Shown here: one piece after another, positions 31,066 through 41,696 of the stretch
Position numbering within the stretch: position 1 is the first letter of the stretch
Layout: every line of letters begins with the position of its first letter
Source: Nocardiopsis kunsanensis DSM 44524
Lineage (GTDB): Bacteria > Actinomycetota > Actinomycetes > Streptosporangiales > Streptosporangiaceae
Reading direction: 5' to 3'
Assembly: GCF_000340965.1 (NCBI RefSeq)
Contig: NZ_ANAY01000001.1
Span: forward strand, 124,001 to 188,000
Length of the DNA stretch: 64,000 bases
Program-made: the position numbers and the translations under genes
Notes under the pieces: model-generated
Databases searched by the model: none
What the model saw: only the letters and a program-made list of their open reading frames with translations
What the model was told of the DNA's origin: nothing

Positions 31066-31229
31066 GGCTGTGTGGCTGTCCCTTCAATCTCGGCAACCGC
31101 CTCGTACGGCGGAGGACACGCACCGGCTCGTGACCGGGGCGTGGCCGGCTCCGCGCACGGCGATCCCTCCGGTGTCCGTGTACACCGGAGAGGCGGTCGC
31201 GGTATCTCGACATCAAGCTTATTCGACGC

Positions 31230-31724
31230 CTAGGTGGACAGTTGCGGCGCCACCCACGCGAACACGATGAGCAGGCAGGCGAGCCCGACCAACACGGTCA
31301 GGTCGACCCATCTGCGCCGTACCGCGAGCATCCCGATCCAGTCCTTGGGAAGCACCAGACGGAACACGGCCGCGAGTACGAGTGTCCCGGCGATGATAGC
31401 CGGGCCGCGCTTGAAGTAGGCGAACCCCACCACGGCGATACCCGCTGCCAGGCCGGACAGCACCAGCGCGTACGGCATCTGGACGAGCCACGGGGGAAAC
31501 CTGGAGGGCTGTGGGGGATCGTCGGCTCCCGCCCCCTGCGCCTCCTCCGCACCGTCCTCCTGCGCCTGCTCGGGGAGGTGTTCCTCTTCCCCCTGGGGGT
31601 CCTCGGCGCGGCTTCCACCGTCACCGGGGGTGTTGTCCTGGGGGACGTCGTCGTCCGGCGTGCCCGAGTCCGCCACTTGCGTCTGCTCCGCCCTGTCCAC
31701 CGCGTACCGACCCGTTCGGTTCAT
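31230..31724 (-). CDS. DUF3017-type small membrane protein
   Basis: A 164-residue protein with a long acidic, Gln/Glu/Gly-rich cytoplasmic N-terminus (about 80 residues) followed by three hydrophobic helices (YALVLSGLAAGIAVVGFAYF, AIIAGTLVLAAVFRLVL, LTVLVGLACLLIVFAWV) separated by KRGP and KDWIGMLAVRRRWVD. The pattern GMLAVRxRxxD and its vicinity to folD match DUF3017 proteins, which usually follow folD in streptomycetes. Here a divergent FHA gene has been placed between folD and this gene, so the usual operon is broken. Start at 31724 is an ATG without a strong ribosome site; function unknown. Confidence 0.75.
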   Translation of the reverse strand: MNRTGRYAVDRAEQTQVADSGTPDDDVPQDNTPGDGGSRAEDPQGEEEHLPEQAQEDGAEEAQGAGADDPPQPSRFPPWLVQMPYALVLSGLAAGIAVVGFAYFKRGPAIIAGTLVLAAVFRLVLPKDWIGMLAVRRRWVDLTVLVGLACLLIVFAWVAPQLST

Positions 31725-32083
31725 GTGCTTGGCCGCCGCGCTGCTCGTTACCACGGTCGTTCCCCGGCTCTGGCCCGGACCGGCCACCCGCACGTCACGG
31801 GGTGTCCGAAAACGGCGCGGCTGTCCGTGTGCCGTGCGGCCACGGAACCGGGCGCGGGGCGAGGCCGTGATAGCCGGGGAGGACCACCGTCATTGTATTG
31901 GCCCGGATCACCCCGGCCCCAGAGCTCACGGTAACGGTCTTACCCCCACCGGAGCGACTATGTCCGTTTCCTGCCTCATGGCGGCCACAGAGCCATATTT
32001 GCCGCGCCTTGTCCGCCTAACTACGGAGTAAGCGCGTAGAACCAGTGCAGCCCGGGTAACCCAAGTGGTGTTCCAGTGCCACG
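31725..32083. other. Divergent promoter region between DUF3017 and FHA genes
   Basis: A 359-base gap between two divergent starts. I see no supported gene; a 23-codon frame at 31960-32031 (MSVSCLMAATEPY...) has no clear ribosome site and no known motif. Promoters for both neighbours must lie here but no consensus elements stand out. Confidence 0.35.
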
Positions 32084-32806
32084 GTGAGCGAGGACCCCCC
32101 CATGAAGCCCACTCCTAGCGCGGACCGGACCACCACTCCCCGACCGTCCTTCCCCCACCGTCGTCAGCACCCCCGACCGCCGGCCACCACGGCCGAGACC
32201 CCGGTCGAGGGCCCTCACCTGAGGATCGATTCCTCCGGTGACCTCCACCCCCTCTCGGCCGAGGTCACCACCGTCGGCCGCGGTGAGGGTACCGACATCC
32301 ACCTGCGCGACCTGACCGTCTCCCAACTGCACGCCGAGCTGGTCCGGCGCGGGCCCTACGTCTACGTCGTCGACCTCGGACTCTCCCGTAACGGCACCCG
32401 GGTCAACGGACGCCCCGTGGCCCGCCGTGTACTCAAGGACGGCGACGTCCTCACCTTCGGCACCGCCCGCTGCCATGTGGGCGGGCTGCCCCGGGAGCAG
32501 CTGCGCCCCGACCTCGAACTGCGGCGCGAGGCCGTACCCGACCTGACCCGGCGCGAACTCGACGTCCTCACCGTCCTGTGCCGGCCCGCGTTGTCCGACG
32601 AGGCGTTCGTGGCACCCGCCACGGCCCGCGACATCGCCGAAGCACTGGTGGTGACGGAGGCCGCGGTCAAACAGCACCTGCTGCGCCTCTATCAGAAGTT
32701 CCGTGTTCCCGAGGGGCAGAACCGGCGCACCCGGTTGGCCAACGAGGTGGTCTCCCTGGGTCTGGTGCGACCGATGCCGGTGGGCACCGAGCGTTGGGCC
32801 AGCTGA
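32084..32806 (+). CDS. FHA-domain protein with C-terminal helix-turn-helix
   Basis: A 240-residue protein combining a forkhead-associated domain (about residues 60-135) with a C-terminal HTH. FHA signatures: EVTTVGRGEGTDIHLRDL, the phosphothreonine contacts VSQLHAELVRRG and LSRNGTRVNGRPV. The last 70 residues hold LTRRELDVLTVLC and VTEAAVKQHLLRLYQKFRV, a LuxR/sigma4-like DNA-binding helix pair. It should read Ser/Thr phosphorylation and possibly act on DNA; no kinase gene is in the window. The GTG at 32084 is used; an ATG at 32102 with GAGGA nearby is an alternative. It interrupts the folD-DUF3017 neighbourhood. Confidence 0.82.
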   Translation: MSEDPPMKPTPSADRTTTPRPSFPHRRQHPRPPATTAETPVEGPHLRIDSSGDLHPLSAEVTTVGRGEGTDIHLRDLTVSQLHAELVRRGPYVYVVDLGLSRNGTRVNGRPVARRVLKDGDVLTFGTARCHVGGLPREQLRPDLELRREAVPDLTRRELDVLTVLCRPALSDEAFVAPATARDIAEALVVTEAAVKQHLLRLYQKFRVPEGQNRRTRLANEVVSLGLVRPMPVGTERWAS

Positions 32807-32877
32807 GCCGGGCCCCGGACGCACGCGTGGGGCCCGTACGGTCGTGTGGGCCCCACGGACGACCGGAACGCCGGCTC

Positions 32878-33735
32878 TCAGAGCGCGGCGGCCTGACGTT
32901 CTGCGTTCTCGACCACGTTGACCAGCAGCATCGCCCGGGTCATCGGCCCCACACCGCCCGGGTTGGGCGAGAGGAACCCGGCCACCTCGTCCACGCCCGC
33001 GGCCACGTCGCCGGCGAGCCCGTCGTCGGTGCGGGTGACACCGACGTCGAGCACAGCGGCGCCCGGCTTGACCATGTCGGGGGTGATGAGGCCGGGCACG
33101 CCGGCACCGGCGACGACCACGTCCGCCCTGCGGGTGTGCTCGGCAAGGTCACGGGTGCCCGTGTGGCACAGGGTGACAGTGGCGTTCTCCGAACGTCGGG
33201 TCAGCAGCAGACCCAGGGGGCGGCCCACGGTCACACCGCGGCCGACCACGACGACCTCGGCACCCTTGAGCGGGACGTCGTAACGGCTCAGCAGCTCCAC
33301 GATCCCGCGCGGGGTACAGGGCAGCGGGGCCTCCTCCATGAGGACGAGCTTGCCCAGGTTGGCGGGCTGGAGGCCGTCGGCGTCCTTGACCGGGTCGATG
33401 AGGCCGAGCACCCGGCCCTCGTCCATACCCCGGGGCAGGGGCAGCTGCACGATGTAACCGGTGCAGGCCGGGTCCTCGTTGAGTTCGCGCACGGCCCGCT
33501 CCACCTCTGCCTGCGGGGCGTCGGCCGGCAGGTCGCGGCGGATGCTGGCGATCCCCACCTGGGCGCAGTCGCGGTGCTTGCCGCGCACGTAGGTGTGGCT
33601 GCCCGGGTCGTCACCGACCAGCACGGTGCCCAGTCCGGGGGTCAGACCTCTGGCGCGCAGCTCGGAGACCCGTTCGGCCAGGTCCTCCTTGATGGCCTTG
33701 GCGACGGCCTTGCCGTCGAGAACGGTCGCGCTCAT
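32878..33735 (-). CDS. folD: Bifunctional methylene-THF dehydrogenase/methenyl-THF cyclohydrolase
   Basis: One-carbon enzyme interconverting 5,10-methylene-THF, methenyl-THF and 10-formyl-THF, the formyl donor needed by PurN and PurH encoded just upstream. The 285-residue protein has the family landmarks: [18 protein letters not shown] with the catalytic Lys, [15 protein letters not shown], the NADP loop [17 protein letters not shown] and the final [15 protein letters not shown]. The ATG at 33735 is preceded by GAGGAG at good spacing, so the upstream in-frame ATG-less extension to 33783 is dismissed. Gap to purH is 69 bases; purN-purH-folD is probably one transcription unit. Confidence 0.96.
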   Translation of the reverse strand: MSATVLDGKAVAKAIKEDLAERVSELRARGLTPGLGTVLVGDDPGSHTYVRGKHRDCAQVGIASIRRDLPADAPQAEVERAVRELNEDPACTGYIVQLPLPRGMDEGRVLGLIDPVKDADGLQPANLGKLVLMEEAPLPCTPRGIVELLSRYDVPLKGAEVVVVGRGVTVGRPLGLLLTRRSENATVTLCHTGTRDLAEHTRRADVVVAGAGVPGLITPDMVKPGAAVLDVGVTRTDDGLAGDVAAGVDEVAGFLSPNPGGVGPMTRAMLLVNVVENAERQAAAL

Positions 33736-33804
33736 CGTAACTCCTCGTCTCCGAACGATCGTGCGCTCGGCAGGCGCTCGCACTCGGTGCCCGCCGAGCG
33801 CGGG

Positions 33805-35376
33805 TTAGTGGAAGAAGTGCCGGGTGCCGGTCAGGTACATCGTGACCCCGGCGGCCTCGGCCGCAGCGACGACCTCGTCGTCACGCACGGACCCGCCCGG
33901 TTGGACGACCGCGCGCACGCCCGCACCGGTGAGGATCTCCAGACCGTCCGCGAACGGGAAGAAGGCGTCACTGGCGGCCACGGAACCGTGTACGCGGTCC
34001 CCGGCGCGCGAGACCGCCAGGCGGGCGGAGTCGACCCGGTTGACCTGGCCCATGCCCGCGCCCACGGTGGCGCCGTCGGCGGCGAGCAGGATCGCGTTGG
34101 ACTTGACCGCTCGCACCGCACGCCAGGCGAAGCGCAGATCGGCGAGGGTTCGTGCATCGGCGGGGGTCCCGGTGGCCAACGTCCACTTCTCTGGGTCGTC
34201 ACCGGGCGCGTCGACGGCGTCCCGCGCCTGGACGAGCAGCCCGCCGCTGATCTGGCGGTGCTCGAAACCACCGGTCACACCCGCGGCGCCCTCGACGACC
34301 AGCAGACGGATGTTCTTCTTGCGGGTGAGCACGGACACCGCCTCGGGGGAGAACTCGGGCGCCACCACGACCTCGGTGAAGATCTCCGCGATCTGCTCTG
34401 CGAGGTCGGCCCCGACCGGGCGGTTGGTGGCGATGACGCCCCCGAACGCGGAGACCGGGTCGCCGGCGTGGGCCTTGCGGTGGGCCTCGGCGTTGTCGGC
34501 ACCGACCGCGATACCGCACGGGTTGGCGTGTTTGATGATGGCCACACACGGCTCGGAGAAGTCGTGGGCGGCACGCAGGGCCGCGTCGGCGTCGACGTAG
34601 TTGTTGTAACTCATCGCCTTGCCGTGCAACTGTTCCGCCCCGGCCAGGCCGGTCCCCGCGGCCCCGGAGACGGTGTACAGGGCCGCCCTCTGGTGGGGGT
34701 TCTCGCCGTAACGCAGCACCTGGCCGCGCTCGTGACCGTCCCCGAAGAACGCCGGCCAGCCGGACCCCTCGGCCTCGGCATCGGGTGCGTAGGACTCGGC
34801 GAACCAGGTGGCGACTGCGGCGTCGTACTCCGCAGTGTGCTGGAAGGCCTGCGCGGCCAGGCGTTTGCGCTGGTCGAGGGTGAAACCGCCCTCGCTCACC
34901 GCACGCAGGGTCTCGTCGTAGGAACCGGGGTCCACGACCACGGCGACGCTGCCGTGGTTCTTGGCGGAGGCGCGCACCATGGCGGGGCCGCCGATGTCGA
35001 TCTTCTCGACGCAGTCGGCGTCGGAGGCCCCTGAGGCCACCGTGTCGCCGAAGGGGTAGAGGTTGACCACGACGAGGTCGAAGGGCGCGATGCCCAGGCC
35101 GTCGACGGTCTCCATGTGCCCGGGGTCGTCCTGGTCGGCGAGGAGGCCGCCATGGATGTGGGGGTGGAGCGTCTTGACGCGGCCGCCCATGATCTCGGGG
35201 AAGCCCGTGACCTCCTCGACGGGGGTGACCTCGATCCCGGCCTTGCGCAGTCGCGCTGCGGTGGAGCCGGTCGAGACGATCTCCACTCCGGCCTGGGCGA
35301 GCCCGGCGCTCAGCCCCTCCAGACCGGTCTTGTCGTACACACTGATCAACGCCCGCCTGATGGCCCGCTGGGTCAC
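33805..35376 (-). CDS. purH: Bifunctional AICAR transformylase/IMP cyclohydrolase
   Basis: Carries out the last two steps of IMP synthesis. The 523-residue protein begins [19 protein letters not shown], a methylglyoxal-synthase-like IMP cyclohydrolase domain (to about 195) with [16 protein letters not shown]; the transformylase domain follows with [27 protein letters not shown] and [11 protein letters not shown], which contains the catalytic Lys-His. The GTG start overlaps the purN stop by four bases (GTGA). It uses 10-formyl-THF from FolD, encoded downstream. Confidence 0.97.
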   Translation of the reverse strand: MTQRAIRRALISVYDKTGLEGLSAGLAQAGVEIVSTGSTAARLRKAGIEVTPVEEVTGFPEIMGGRVKTLHPHIHGGLLADQDDPGHMETVDGLGIAPFDLVVVNLYPFGDTVASGASDADCVEKIDIGGPAMVRASAKNHGSVAVVVDPGSYDETLRAVSEGGFTLDQRKRLAAQAFQHTAEYDAAVATWFAESYAPDAEAEGSGWPAFFGDGHERGQVLRYGENPHQRAALYTVSGAAGTGLAGAEQLHGKAMSYNNYVDADAALRAAHDFSEPCVAIIKHANPCGIAVGADNAEAHRKAHAGDPVSAFGGVIATNRPVGADLAEQIAEIFTEVVVAPEFSPEAVSVLTRKKNIRLLVVEGAAGVTGGFEHRQISGGLLVQARDAVDAPGDDPEKWTLATGTPADARTLADLRFAWRAVRAVKSNAILLAADGATVGAGMGQVNRVDSARLAVSRAGDRVHGSVAASDAFFPFADGLEILTGAGVRAVVQPGGSVRDDEVVAAAEAAGVTMYLTGTRHFFH

Positions 35377-36008
35377 GGGGTCTCCTTCGTCTCGCTCGCG
35401 TTCGTGCGGCCCTGCTCGGTGCGGCCCAGCCGCACATGTCTGCCGTCGACGTTCCAGCCGCGCCGCGCGAGCTCGCCGACCGTGTCGACGAGCATGCGCC
35501 GCTCCACGATCTTGATGCGCTCGTGCAGGGCGGCCTCGTCGTCGCCGTCCTCGACGGGGACCGTGGCCTGGTCGATGATCGGCCCGGAGTCGACCCCTTC
35601 GTCGAGGAAGTGGATGGTGGTGCCGGTGATACGGACACCGTGGGCGAGCGCTTCGCGTACCGCGTGCGCGCCGGGGAAGGAGGGCAGCAGCGCCGGGTGG
35701 ATGTTGATCGCGGCGTGCCGTCCGACGACGGCCGGCCCGAGGATGCGCATGAACCCGGCCGAGACCACCAGGTCGGGCTCGAAGGCGGCGATCCGGTCGG
35801 ACATCGCGGTGTCCCACTCGGAGCGGTCGGTGTAGTCGCGGAAGGGGACCACGAACGTGGGCACGCCGTCGGCCTCGGCCCGTTCCAGCCCTCCGGCTCC
35901 GGGACGGTCCGAACCGACAGCGACCACCTGCGCCCCGTACTCGGGGGCCCGGCACGCGTCCAAAAGGGCGGACATGTTGCTGCCCGTGCCCGATATGAGG
36001 ACCACCAC
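35373..36008 (-). CDS. purN: Phosphoribosylglycinamide formyltransferase
   Basis: Transfers a formyl group from 10-formyl-THF to GAR, the third step of purine synthesis. The roughly 211-residue protein starts [19 protein letters not shown] and has [13 protein letters not shown], the catalytic region [15 protein letters not shown] and the substrate motif [16 protein letters not shown]. The start is uncertain: the GTG at 36008 given here lacks a ribosome site, while a CTG at 36020 sits seven bases after GGGAG; a GTG further up or a TTG at 36128 are also in frame. The upstream residues are not conserved. It overlaps purH by four bases. Confidence 0.92.
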   Translation of the reverse strand: MVVLISGTGSNMSALLDACRAPEYGAQVVAVGSDRPGAGGLERAEADGVPTFVVPFRDYTDRSEWDTAMSDRIAAFEPDLVVSAGFMRILGPAVVGRHAAINIHPALLPSFPGAHAVREALAHGVRITGTTIHFLDEGVDSGPIIDQATVPVEDGDDEAALHERIKIVERRMLVDTVGELARRGWNVDGRHVRLGRTEQGRTNASETKETP

Positions 36009-36359
36009 TCGCGCGGACAGTGTGCTTCTCCCTCGTGTGTAGAAGAACAGCACGGGAGTCGAGCTCCCGCTCCCGGGGGCGCTGGGGGACAGCGCAGCAT
36101 CCGGAGGAAAATCAGGTGCACCGCACAAGGCGGCACCAGGGCCGGGCCCGCAGCGGGCCCCGTCCGCACTCCCACCCTATCGGCCCGGGTAGCGTCGGGC
36201 CGACGGGGACCTGGGGTTGTGTGACGGCTCTCCCGGTTCCCGCCCCTGCCCGCAGAACGGGACCGGGTACGCTCCGCGCCAGTCAGACCATGCGGTACCT
36301 GCCGAGCAGACCCTGGTCCCGGTCACACGGCGCCCCGGCGCCCCAAAGGAGAGTCACCC
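36009..36359. other. Divergent promoter region purN / small membrane protein
   Basis: No gene seen. A -10-like TAGGGT on the minus strand (36180-36175) could serve purN, and TACGCT on the plus strand near 36268 could serve the small membrane protein gene. The purN 5' end may extend into this region, depending on the start used. Confidence 0.4.
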
Positions 36360-36752
36360 GTGAGCGAGAACAGCCCGGATCCGCAGAACGACGGGCAGCC
36401 GCCCAAGTCCGAGAGGGGCGGGCTGTGGGGCCTGTTCTTCGGCGCGATGGGCCTGTTGCTCCCGCCGTACGGGATCCTTCTGTCGCTCTTCGGCCTGGTC
36501 CAGGGTTTCCGTGCCCGCCGTGCCGCCCGGCGCCGGAGTGTGGAGGCACCGATGGCGATGGCGAGTGTGTTCGTGGGATCGGTCGGTGTCGTCCTGTCGG
36601 CGGCGATGGCTGCGGTGCTGTTCATGCACCAGGACGAGGTGGCCGAGTACCGGGACTGCACGGCCCGGGCGCAGACGGTCTCCACCCAGGACGCGTGCGA
36701 CCAGGCATGGGAGGCGGACACCGGGCTCCCGCCACAGGTCATCGGCGGCTGA
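36360..36752 (+). CDS. Small two-helix membrane protein, DUF4190-like
   Basis: A 130-residue protein with a polar N-terminus (about 20 residues), a hydrophobic segment LWGLFFGAMGLLLPPYGILLSLFGLV, an Arg-rich loop (FRARRAARRRSV) and a second helix (MAMASVFVGSVGVVLSAAMAAVLF), ending in a short extracellular part with two Cys (RDCTARA and QDACDQAW). The layout resembles DUF4190 proteins; function is unknown. AAGGAGAGTCACCC gives a good ribosome site for the GTG at 36360. A perfect 13-base hairpin follows the stop. Confidence 0.75.
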   Translation: MSENSPDPQNDGQPPKSERGGLWGLFFGAMGLLLPPYGILLSLFGLVQGFRARRAARRRSVEAPMAMASVFVGSVGVVLSAAMAAVLFMHQDEVAEYRDCTARAQTVSTQDACDQAWEADTGLPPQVIGG

Positions 36753-36774
36753 GCACACCCACACACAGGATTCC

Positions 36775-36810
36775 GGAAGGGGCGACGGACAAGGCTGCGT
36801 CGCCCCTTCC
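36775..36810 (+). terminator. Terminator after the small membrane protein
   Basis: GGAAGGGGCGACG and CGTCGCCCCTTCC are perfect 13-base arms around a ten-base loop. Confidence 0.75.
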
Positions 36811-36954
36811 GCCATGTCGGCACCGGGACGCGCTTTCCGGTCGTTTTGTCTCGGCAAAACGGCTGCTTCGCAAAGCAGCGGGCACACCCAAAGGTATTAC
36901 ACTTAGTATTCAATCACTCACCAAAAGTGCCTCACCTCTGCCCGAGAGGACCCG

Positions 36955-38655
36955 ATGGACACCGACGTCCCCGGCTCTGCAGGTCCGGTGCCGAAGAACC
37001 GGACCGCTCTGTTCCGTCGCCGCCGACGGATCGTCCTGACCGGCCTACTGAGCGGCCTTACCGTGGCCGTGGCGGCTCTGGCGACCCTCCCTTCCCCCCA
37101 CACCGCCACCGTCTCGGTCCAGGTGCGCCCCACGGGCGCGGCCGAGACCGGAAGGGCACCCGCCGACGGGCTCGACCTGGAGGCCCAGGCCCGGCTCGCC
37201 ACCTCCGAACACACCACCGAACTGCTGTCCGAAACCCTCTCCGAGCGGGCCGACATCTCCCTCTCCCCCACGGAACTGGCCGACCGCGTGGAAGTGAGCG
37301 TGCCTTCCGACGGCGATGTCCTCGAGTTCCGCTTCTCCGCTCCCACCCCTGAAGAGGCCCGCGCCGGCGCCGACGCGCTGGCCGAGGCCTACCTCCTCTC
37401 CCGAGCACGGGAGGCCGAGACTCTGCTGGCCACGCGCGTGAGCACGTTGCGCGACGAGCAGGCGGCGCTCTACGCCGAACTGGACGAGGCCGGCAGGGAG
37501 GACGCCCCGCGGACCGATGCGCTCGAGCAGGAGATCACCGGCCTGGGCAGGGTCGCGGCCTCGCTCACCGCGCTCTCGCAGACCGTGGACCCCGGAAAGG
37601 TCGTCGGCCCGGCGAGCACACCGGGGTCGGTGTTGTCGGCCCCGGCGGTGCTGTGGGCGGCGGGTGGTCCCGCTCTCGGCCTGGTGCTGGGGTTGGCCGC
37701 AGCGTTCCTGCGCGACCGGTCCGATCCGCTGGTCCGCGACGGGGAACAGGCCGCACGCCTGGCCGGGCGCCCCGTCCTGGTGGAACTGCCGGCCCCCGCT
37801 CACCTGGACGAACTGCCTTGTGAGCCCTTCGAACAGCACACGCGGGCCGGACAGAAGGCCAATGCGTGCGCCCACCTGCTCAGATCGCGGTTGCGGACGG
37901 CCCGGTCGGGCGACGAGGGCTCGGTGGAGCTCACGGACACCTCCGCCGGGGGATCCGCGAAGAGCAGCCGGACGGTCCTGGTCACCTCGGTCACCCCCGG
38001 ACGTTCCGGCCCCAGGGCCGCCGTCGACCTGGCCTCGGCCCTGGCCAGGACCGGCTCCGAGACGCTCCTGGTGTGCACCGACCCTTCCCCCGACCCGTTC
38101 GGGCTGCCCGAAGGGCCCGGCCTGGCCGAGGCACTCACGGAGGGCGAGGACCCCGGCGCTCTCACCGTGCGCCCCGACTCCTTGCCGCTCCTGCGTGTGT
38201 TGAGGCACGGGCGGCCCGGGTCCGCCGCCCCCGTCCAGGGCACCGTGATGCACGACCTGTTGGAGCTATTGCTCCACGACTCCGACCACACCGTGCTGAC
38301 CAGCACCGCCGGGACCGGACGCGCCGACGTCGAATCCCTCCTGGGAGCGGCTGACGCACTCGTACCGGTGGTGGAGCTCGGACGGTCGCGCCGCGACGAC
38401 CTGGCCGCACTCGTGCGGGCCGCCGAACTCACCGGCACCGTTGTGCCCGGTGTGGTGGTCCTGACACACGGGGCCGCTTCCAGGACCCCGGCCCCCTCCC
38501 CGGTCGCCTCCGGCACGGTCCCCGCCTGCCGGGTCGCCGAGCACGACCGCACGCGAGTGCCCACGGCCGACGGCACGGAACAGAACACCGGCCCGGCGGA
38601 CGAGGAGCCCGTCGGGGGCTCAGCTCCCGGCGCCGCCTCGGGGGCCGGCCGCTGA
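36955..38655 (+). CDS. Wzz/chain-length-determinant protein with degenerate tyrosine-kinase-like domain
   Basis: A 566-residue protein with the layout of polysaccharide co-polymerases: helix 1 (IVLTGLLSGLTVAVAALATL, about 27-46), an extracytoplasmic Wzz domain with a coiled-coil part (REAETLLATRVSTLRDEQAAL), helix 2 (LWAAGGPALGLVLGLAAAFL, about 234-253) and a cytoplasmic BY-kinase-like domain. In the latter the Walker A position reads TSVTPGRSGPRAAVDLA, lacking the Lys-Ser/Thr of PGEGKS/T, so ATP hydrolysis is doubtful. The C-terminus is Ala/Gly/Pro rich without a Tyr cluster. GAGAGGACCCG precedes the ATG. The next gene is an APH-like protein; no glycosyltransferase genes are near. Confidence 0.8.
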   Translation: MDTDVPGSAGPVPKNRTALFRRRRRIVLTGLLSGLTVAVAALATLPSPHTATVSVQVRPTGAAETGRAPADGLDLEAQARLATSEHTTELLSETLSERADISLSPTELADRVEVSVPSDGDVLEFRFSAPTPEEARAGADALAEAYLLSRAREAETLLATRVSTLRDEQAALYAELDEAGREDAPRTDALEQEITGLGRVAASLTALSQTVDPGKVVGPASTPGSVLSAPAVLWAAGGPALGLVLGLAAAFLRDRSDPLVRDGEQAARLAGRPVLVELPAPAHLDELPCEPFEQHTRAGQKANACAHLLRSRLRTARSGDEGSVELTDTSAGGSAKSSRTVLVTSVTPGRSGPRAAVDLASALARTGSETLLVCTDPSPDPFGLPEGPGLAEALTEGEDPGALTVRPDSLPLLRVLRHGRPGSAAPVQGTVMHDLLELLLHDSDHTVLTSTAGTGRADVESLLGAADALVPVVELGRSRRDDLAALVRAAELTGTVVPGVVVLTHGAASRTPAPSPVASGTVPACRVAEHDRTRVPTADGTEQNTGPADEEPVGGSAPGAASGAGR

Positions 38656-38713
38656 TGCCGCGCGCCCGCCTCCACACCGCATCCGTGTCCGACCGTGCTC
38701 GCGGGGGTCCCCG

Positions 38714-39937
38714 GTGAACAGGGAAACGACCTATCTGACCGACCTGGCCGCCGTGCTGTGGCCGTGCGGAGGCCTGTTGGGCCCCGGGGAGTTCACCGGC
38801 ACCCGCCTGGCCCGGCACGAGCGCGGCAGCCAGTACCTTCCGGTACCCAGCGCCCGGAACCCGCGCGTCATCCTGCCCGCGCACAACCGCACCGCTGCCG
38901 TCCGCGGGATCTCCTCCTTCTCCCACGGGCACTCCTTCGGGGAACGGGTGCGGTCGCTGGCGCTGACGGGGGCGTTCGCGACCGGGCTGGCACCGCTGCT
39001 GTTGCGCGATCGCCTCTACGTGGGAGCGGGTCCGGGGATCGAGCACGCCCTCGCCTCGGCCCTGGACCGGGAGGTGTCCGTGGCCATCCACCTCGGGCCG
39101 CCCAGAGCCAACCGCAAACCCGTTCTGTTGCTGCTCACCCCCGGTGGGCGCACCATCGGCTACGCCAAGGTCGCCACCAACGACCTGACCTCGCGCCTGG
39201 TGCGGACCGAGACACGCGCGCTGCAGCACCTCGACGGGGCCCTCTTGAAGGACGTGACGGTACCGCGCCTGCTGCACGAGGGCGAGTGGAACGGCCATCC
39301 GTTCCTGGTGCAGGAGGCGCTGCCCGTGGGCGACCAGACCGACCGCCCGACCCGCCACCAGCTCCTGCGGTGCGTCACACAGATCGTCGGGCTGGGCGCG
39401 GTCCGGACCCGGTGGCTGTCCGATAGCCCGTACCGGCGGTCCTTGGAGGAACGCATCACCCTGCTCGGCGCCCGTCCCGAGGCACAGCCACTGCGCGAGG
39501 CGCTGAGCCGCCTGCCCGACGTGCGGGTGCCCTTCGGGGCCTGGCACGGGGACCTGACCCGGTGGAACGTGGCCAGTACCTCGCGGCGGGCGTTCGTGTG
39601 GGACTGGGAACGCCTCGCCCTGGACGCCCCGGCCGGGTTCGACGCGCTGCACTACGACCTCAACGAGGCAGTGCAGGCCGGCGTGCATCCCGGGGTGCAC
39701 CGGTGGCTGGACAGCGGTTCACGGCTGCTGCGCGATCCGCTGATGGCCGCGACCGGGTTGCTCCCACACACCGTGTCCACGGTCATGGCGCTCTACCTGA
39801 TCGATCTGGCCACACGCTTCCTGACCGACCTGCGGCCGGGGAGCAGCGGGGTCGTGGCGGCCGTCGACGACTGGTTGCTTCCTGCGTTGGACGGGCTCCG
39901 GGTCCGGGCCGACCACGAGGCCACTCGGACGGGCTGA
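38714..39937 (+). CDS. Phosphotransferase-fold protein (APH/choline kinase-like)
   Basis: A 407-residue protein whose second half has a kinase-like fold: GYAKVATNDLTSRLVRTE (a beta-strand Lys and helix Glu), then the Brenner-type catalytic motif AWHGDLTRWNVAS and VWDWERLALDAP in place of DFG/DWE. These match the APH/choline kinase superfamily, which phosphorylates small molecules. The N-terminal 100 residues are not recognised. It follows the Wzz-like gene by 58 bases in the same direction, so a role in polymer or precursor phosphorylation is a reasonable guess, but antibiotic phosphorylation is not supported. GTG start at 38714. Confidence 0.72.
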   Translation: MNRETTYLTDLAAVLWPCGGLLGPGEFTGTRLARHERGSQYLPVPSARNPRVILPAHNRTAAVRGISSFSHGHSFGERVRSLALTGAFATGLAPLLLRDRLYVGAGPGIEHALASALDREVSVAIHLGPPRANRKPVLLLLTPGGRTIGYAKVATNDLTSRLVRTETRALQHLDGALLKDVTVPRLLHEGEWNGHPFLVQEALPVGDQTDRPTRHQLLRCVTQIVGLGAVRTRWLSDSPYRRSLEERITLLGARPEAQPLREALSRLPDVRVPFGAWHGDLTRWNVASTSRRAFVWDWERLALDAPAGFDALHYDLNEAVQAGVHPGVHRWLDSGSRLLRDPLMAATGLLPHTVSTVMALYLIDLATRFLTDLRPGSSGVVAAVDDWLLPALDGLRVRADHEATRTG

Positions 39938-40040
39938 GGTCTCGTGCGGCTCTTCGCGTCCGCCTCCTCCGGAGGGCGTCCGGATCTGGTCGGTCGCAAC
40001 GGCCCGTTCGCCGGCCCTGTGCCGCCCCCGGACACGGCAA

Positions 40041-40077
40041 CGGCCCCGAGCCGGAGGGTCCGGTCGGCTCGGGGCCG
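40041..40077. terminator. Convergent terminator between APH-like and subtilisin genes
   Basis: CGGCCCCGAGCCG and CGGCTCGGGGCCG form a perfect 13-base stem with an 11-base loop; it can end transcription from both sides. Confidence 0.75.
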
Positions 40078-40148
40078 GGGTGCGGGTCCGGGGACGCGGT
40101 CGGGCCGCGCCCCCGTGTCAACGAAGGCCGGGGGTACCGGCTCCGGCC

Positions 40149-41309
<1,161 letters not shown>

Positions 41310-41546
41310 GGTGTTTCTCCTTGAGGGGGTTAGCGGGGATATAGCACACCTCCGGTACTACTGTGCGTATTCGCCCAGTTGCACCTTTAGTGCAGTTCGA
41401 CACTTTAGTAAGAAGATCGACCCATTGCCATAGTCTGACCAAATTTTTTGGGGCAACTTCGAACCGGATGTTCAGCACAGCGCTTTTGGGTCGCCAGTCA
41501 CACTTGGAACCGAATCCCCCCGACAGGCCGCCGGTGCGCATGCTTC
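41310..41546. promoter_or_regulatory. Upstream region of the subtilisin gene
   Basis: A non-coding stretch with lower GC. It contains the inverted repeat TGCAC-CTTTA-GTGCA at 41380-41394 about 70 bases before the start, and a nearby CACTTTAGT repeat; these may be operator sequences for regulated secretion. No gene is seen. Confidence 0.4.
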
Positions 41547-41580
41547 GGGGCCGCCCGCGCCTGGAGGTGCGAGCGGCCCC
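41547..41580. terminator. Terminator downstream of cysN
   Basis: GGGGCCGC and GCGGCCCC form a perfect 8-base stem with a further partly paired inner region, about 115 bases beyond the cysN stop on the minus strand. Confidence 0.5.
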
Positions 41581-41696
41581 GGACCGGAACAGGACTCCAC
41601 GGGATCAGGCTTTTGCTTGCCCTGTGAAATCCCGCGATGAACACAACCCCGAAAGAAATTACAATATTCTTCCGAGCGAAGATGTTTAGCGCGTGC

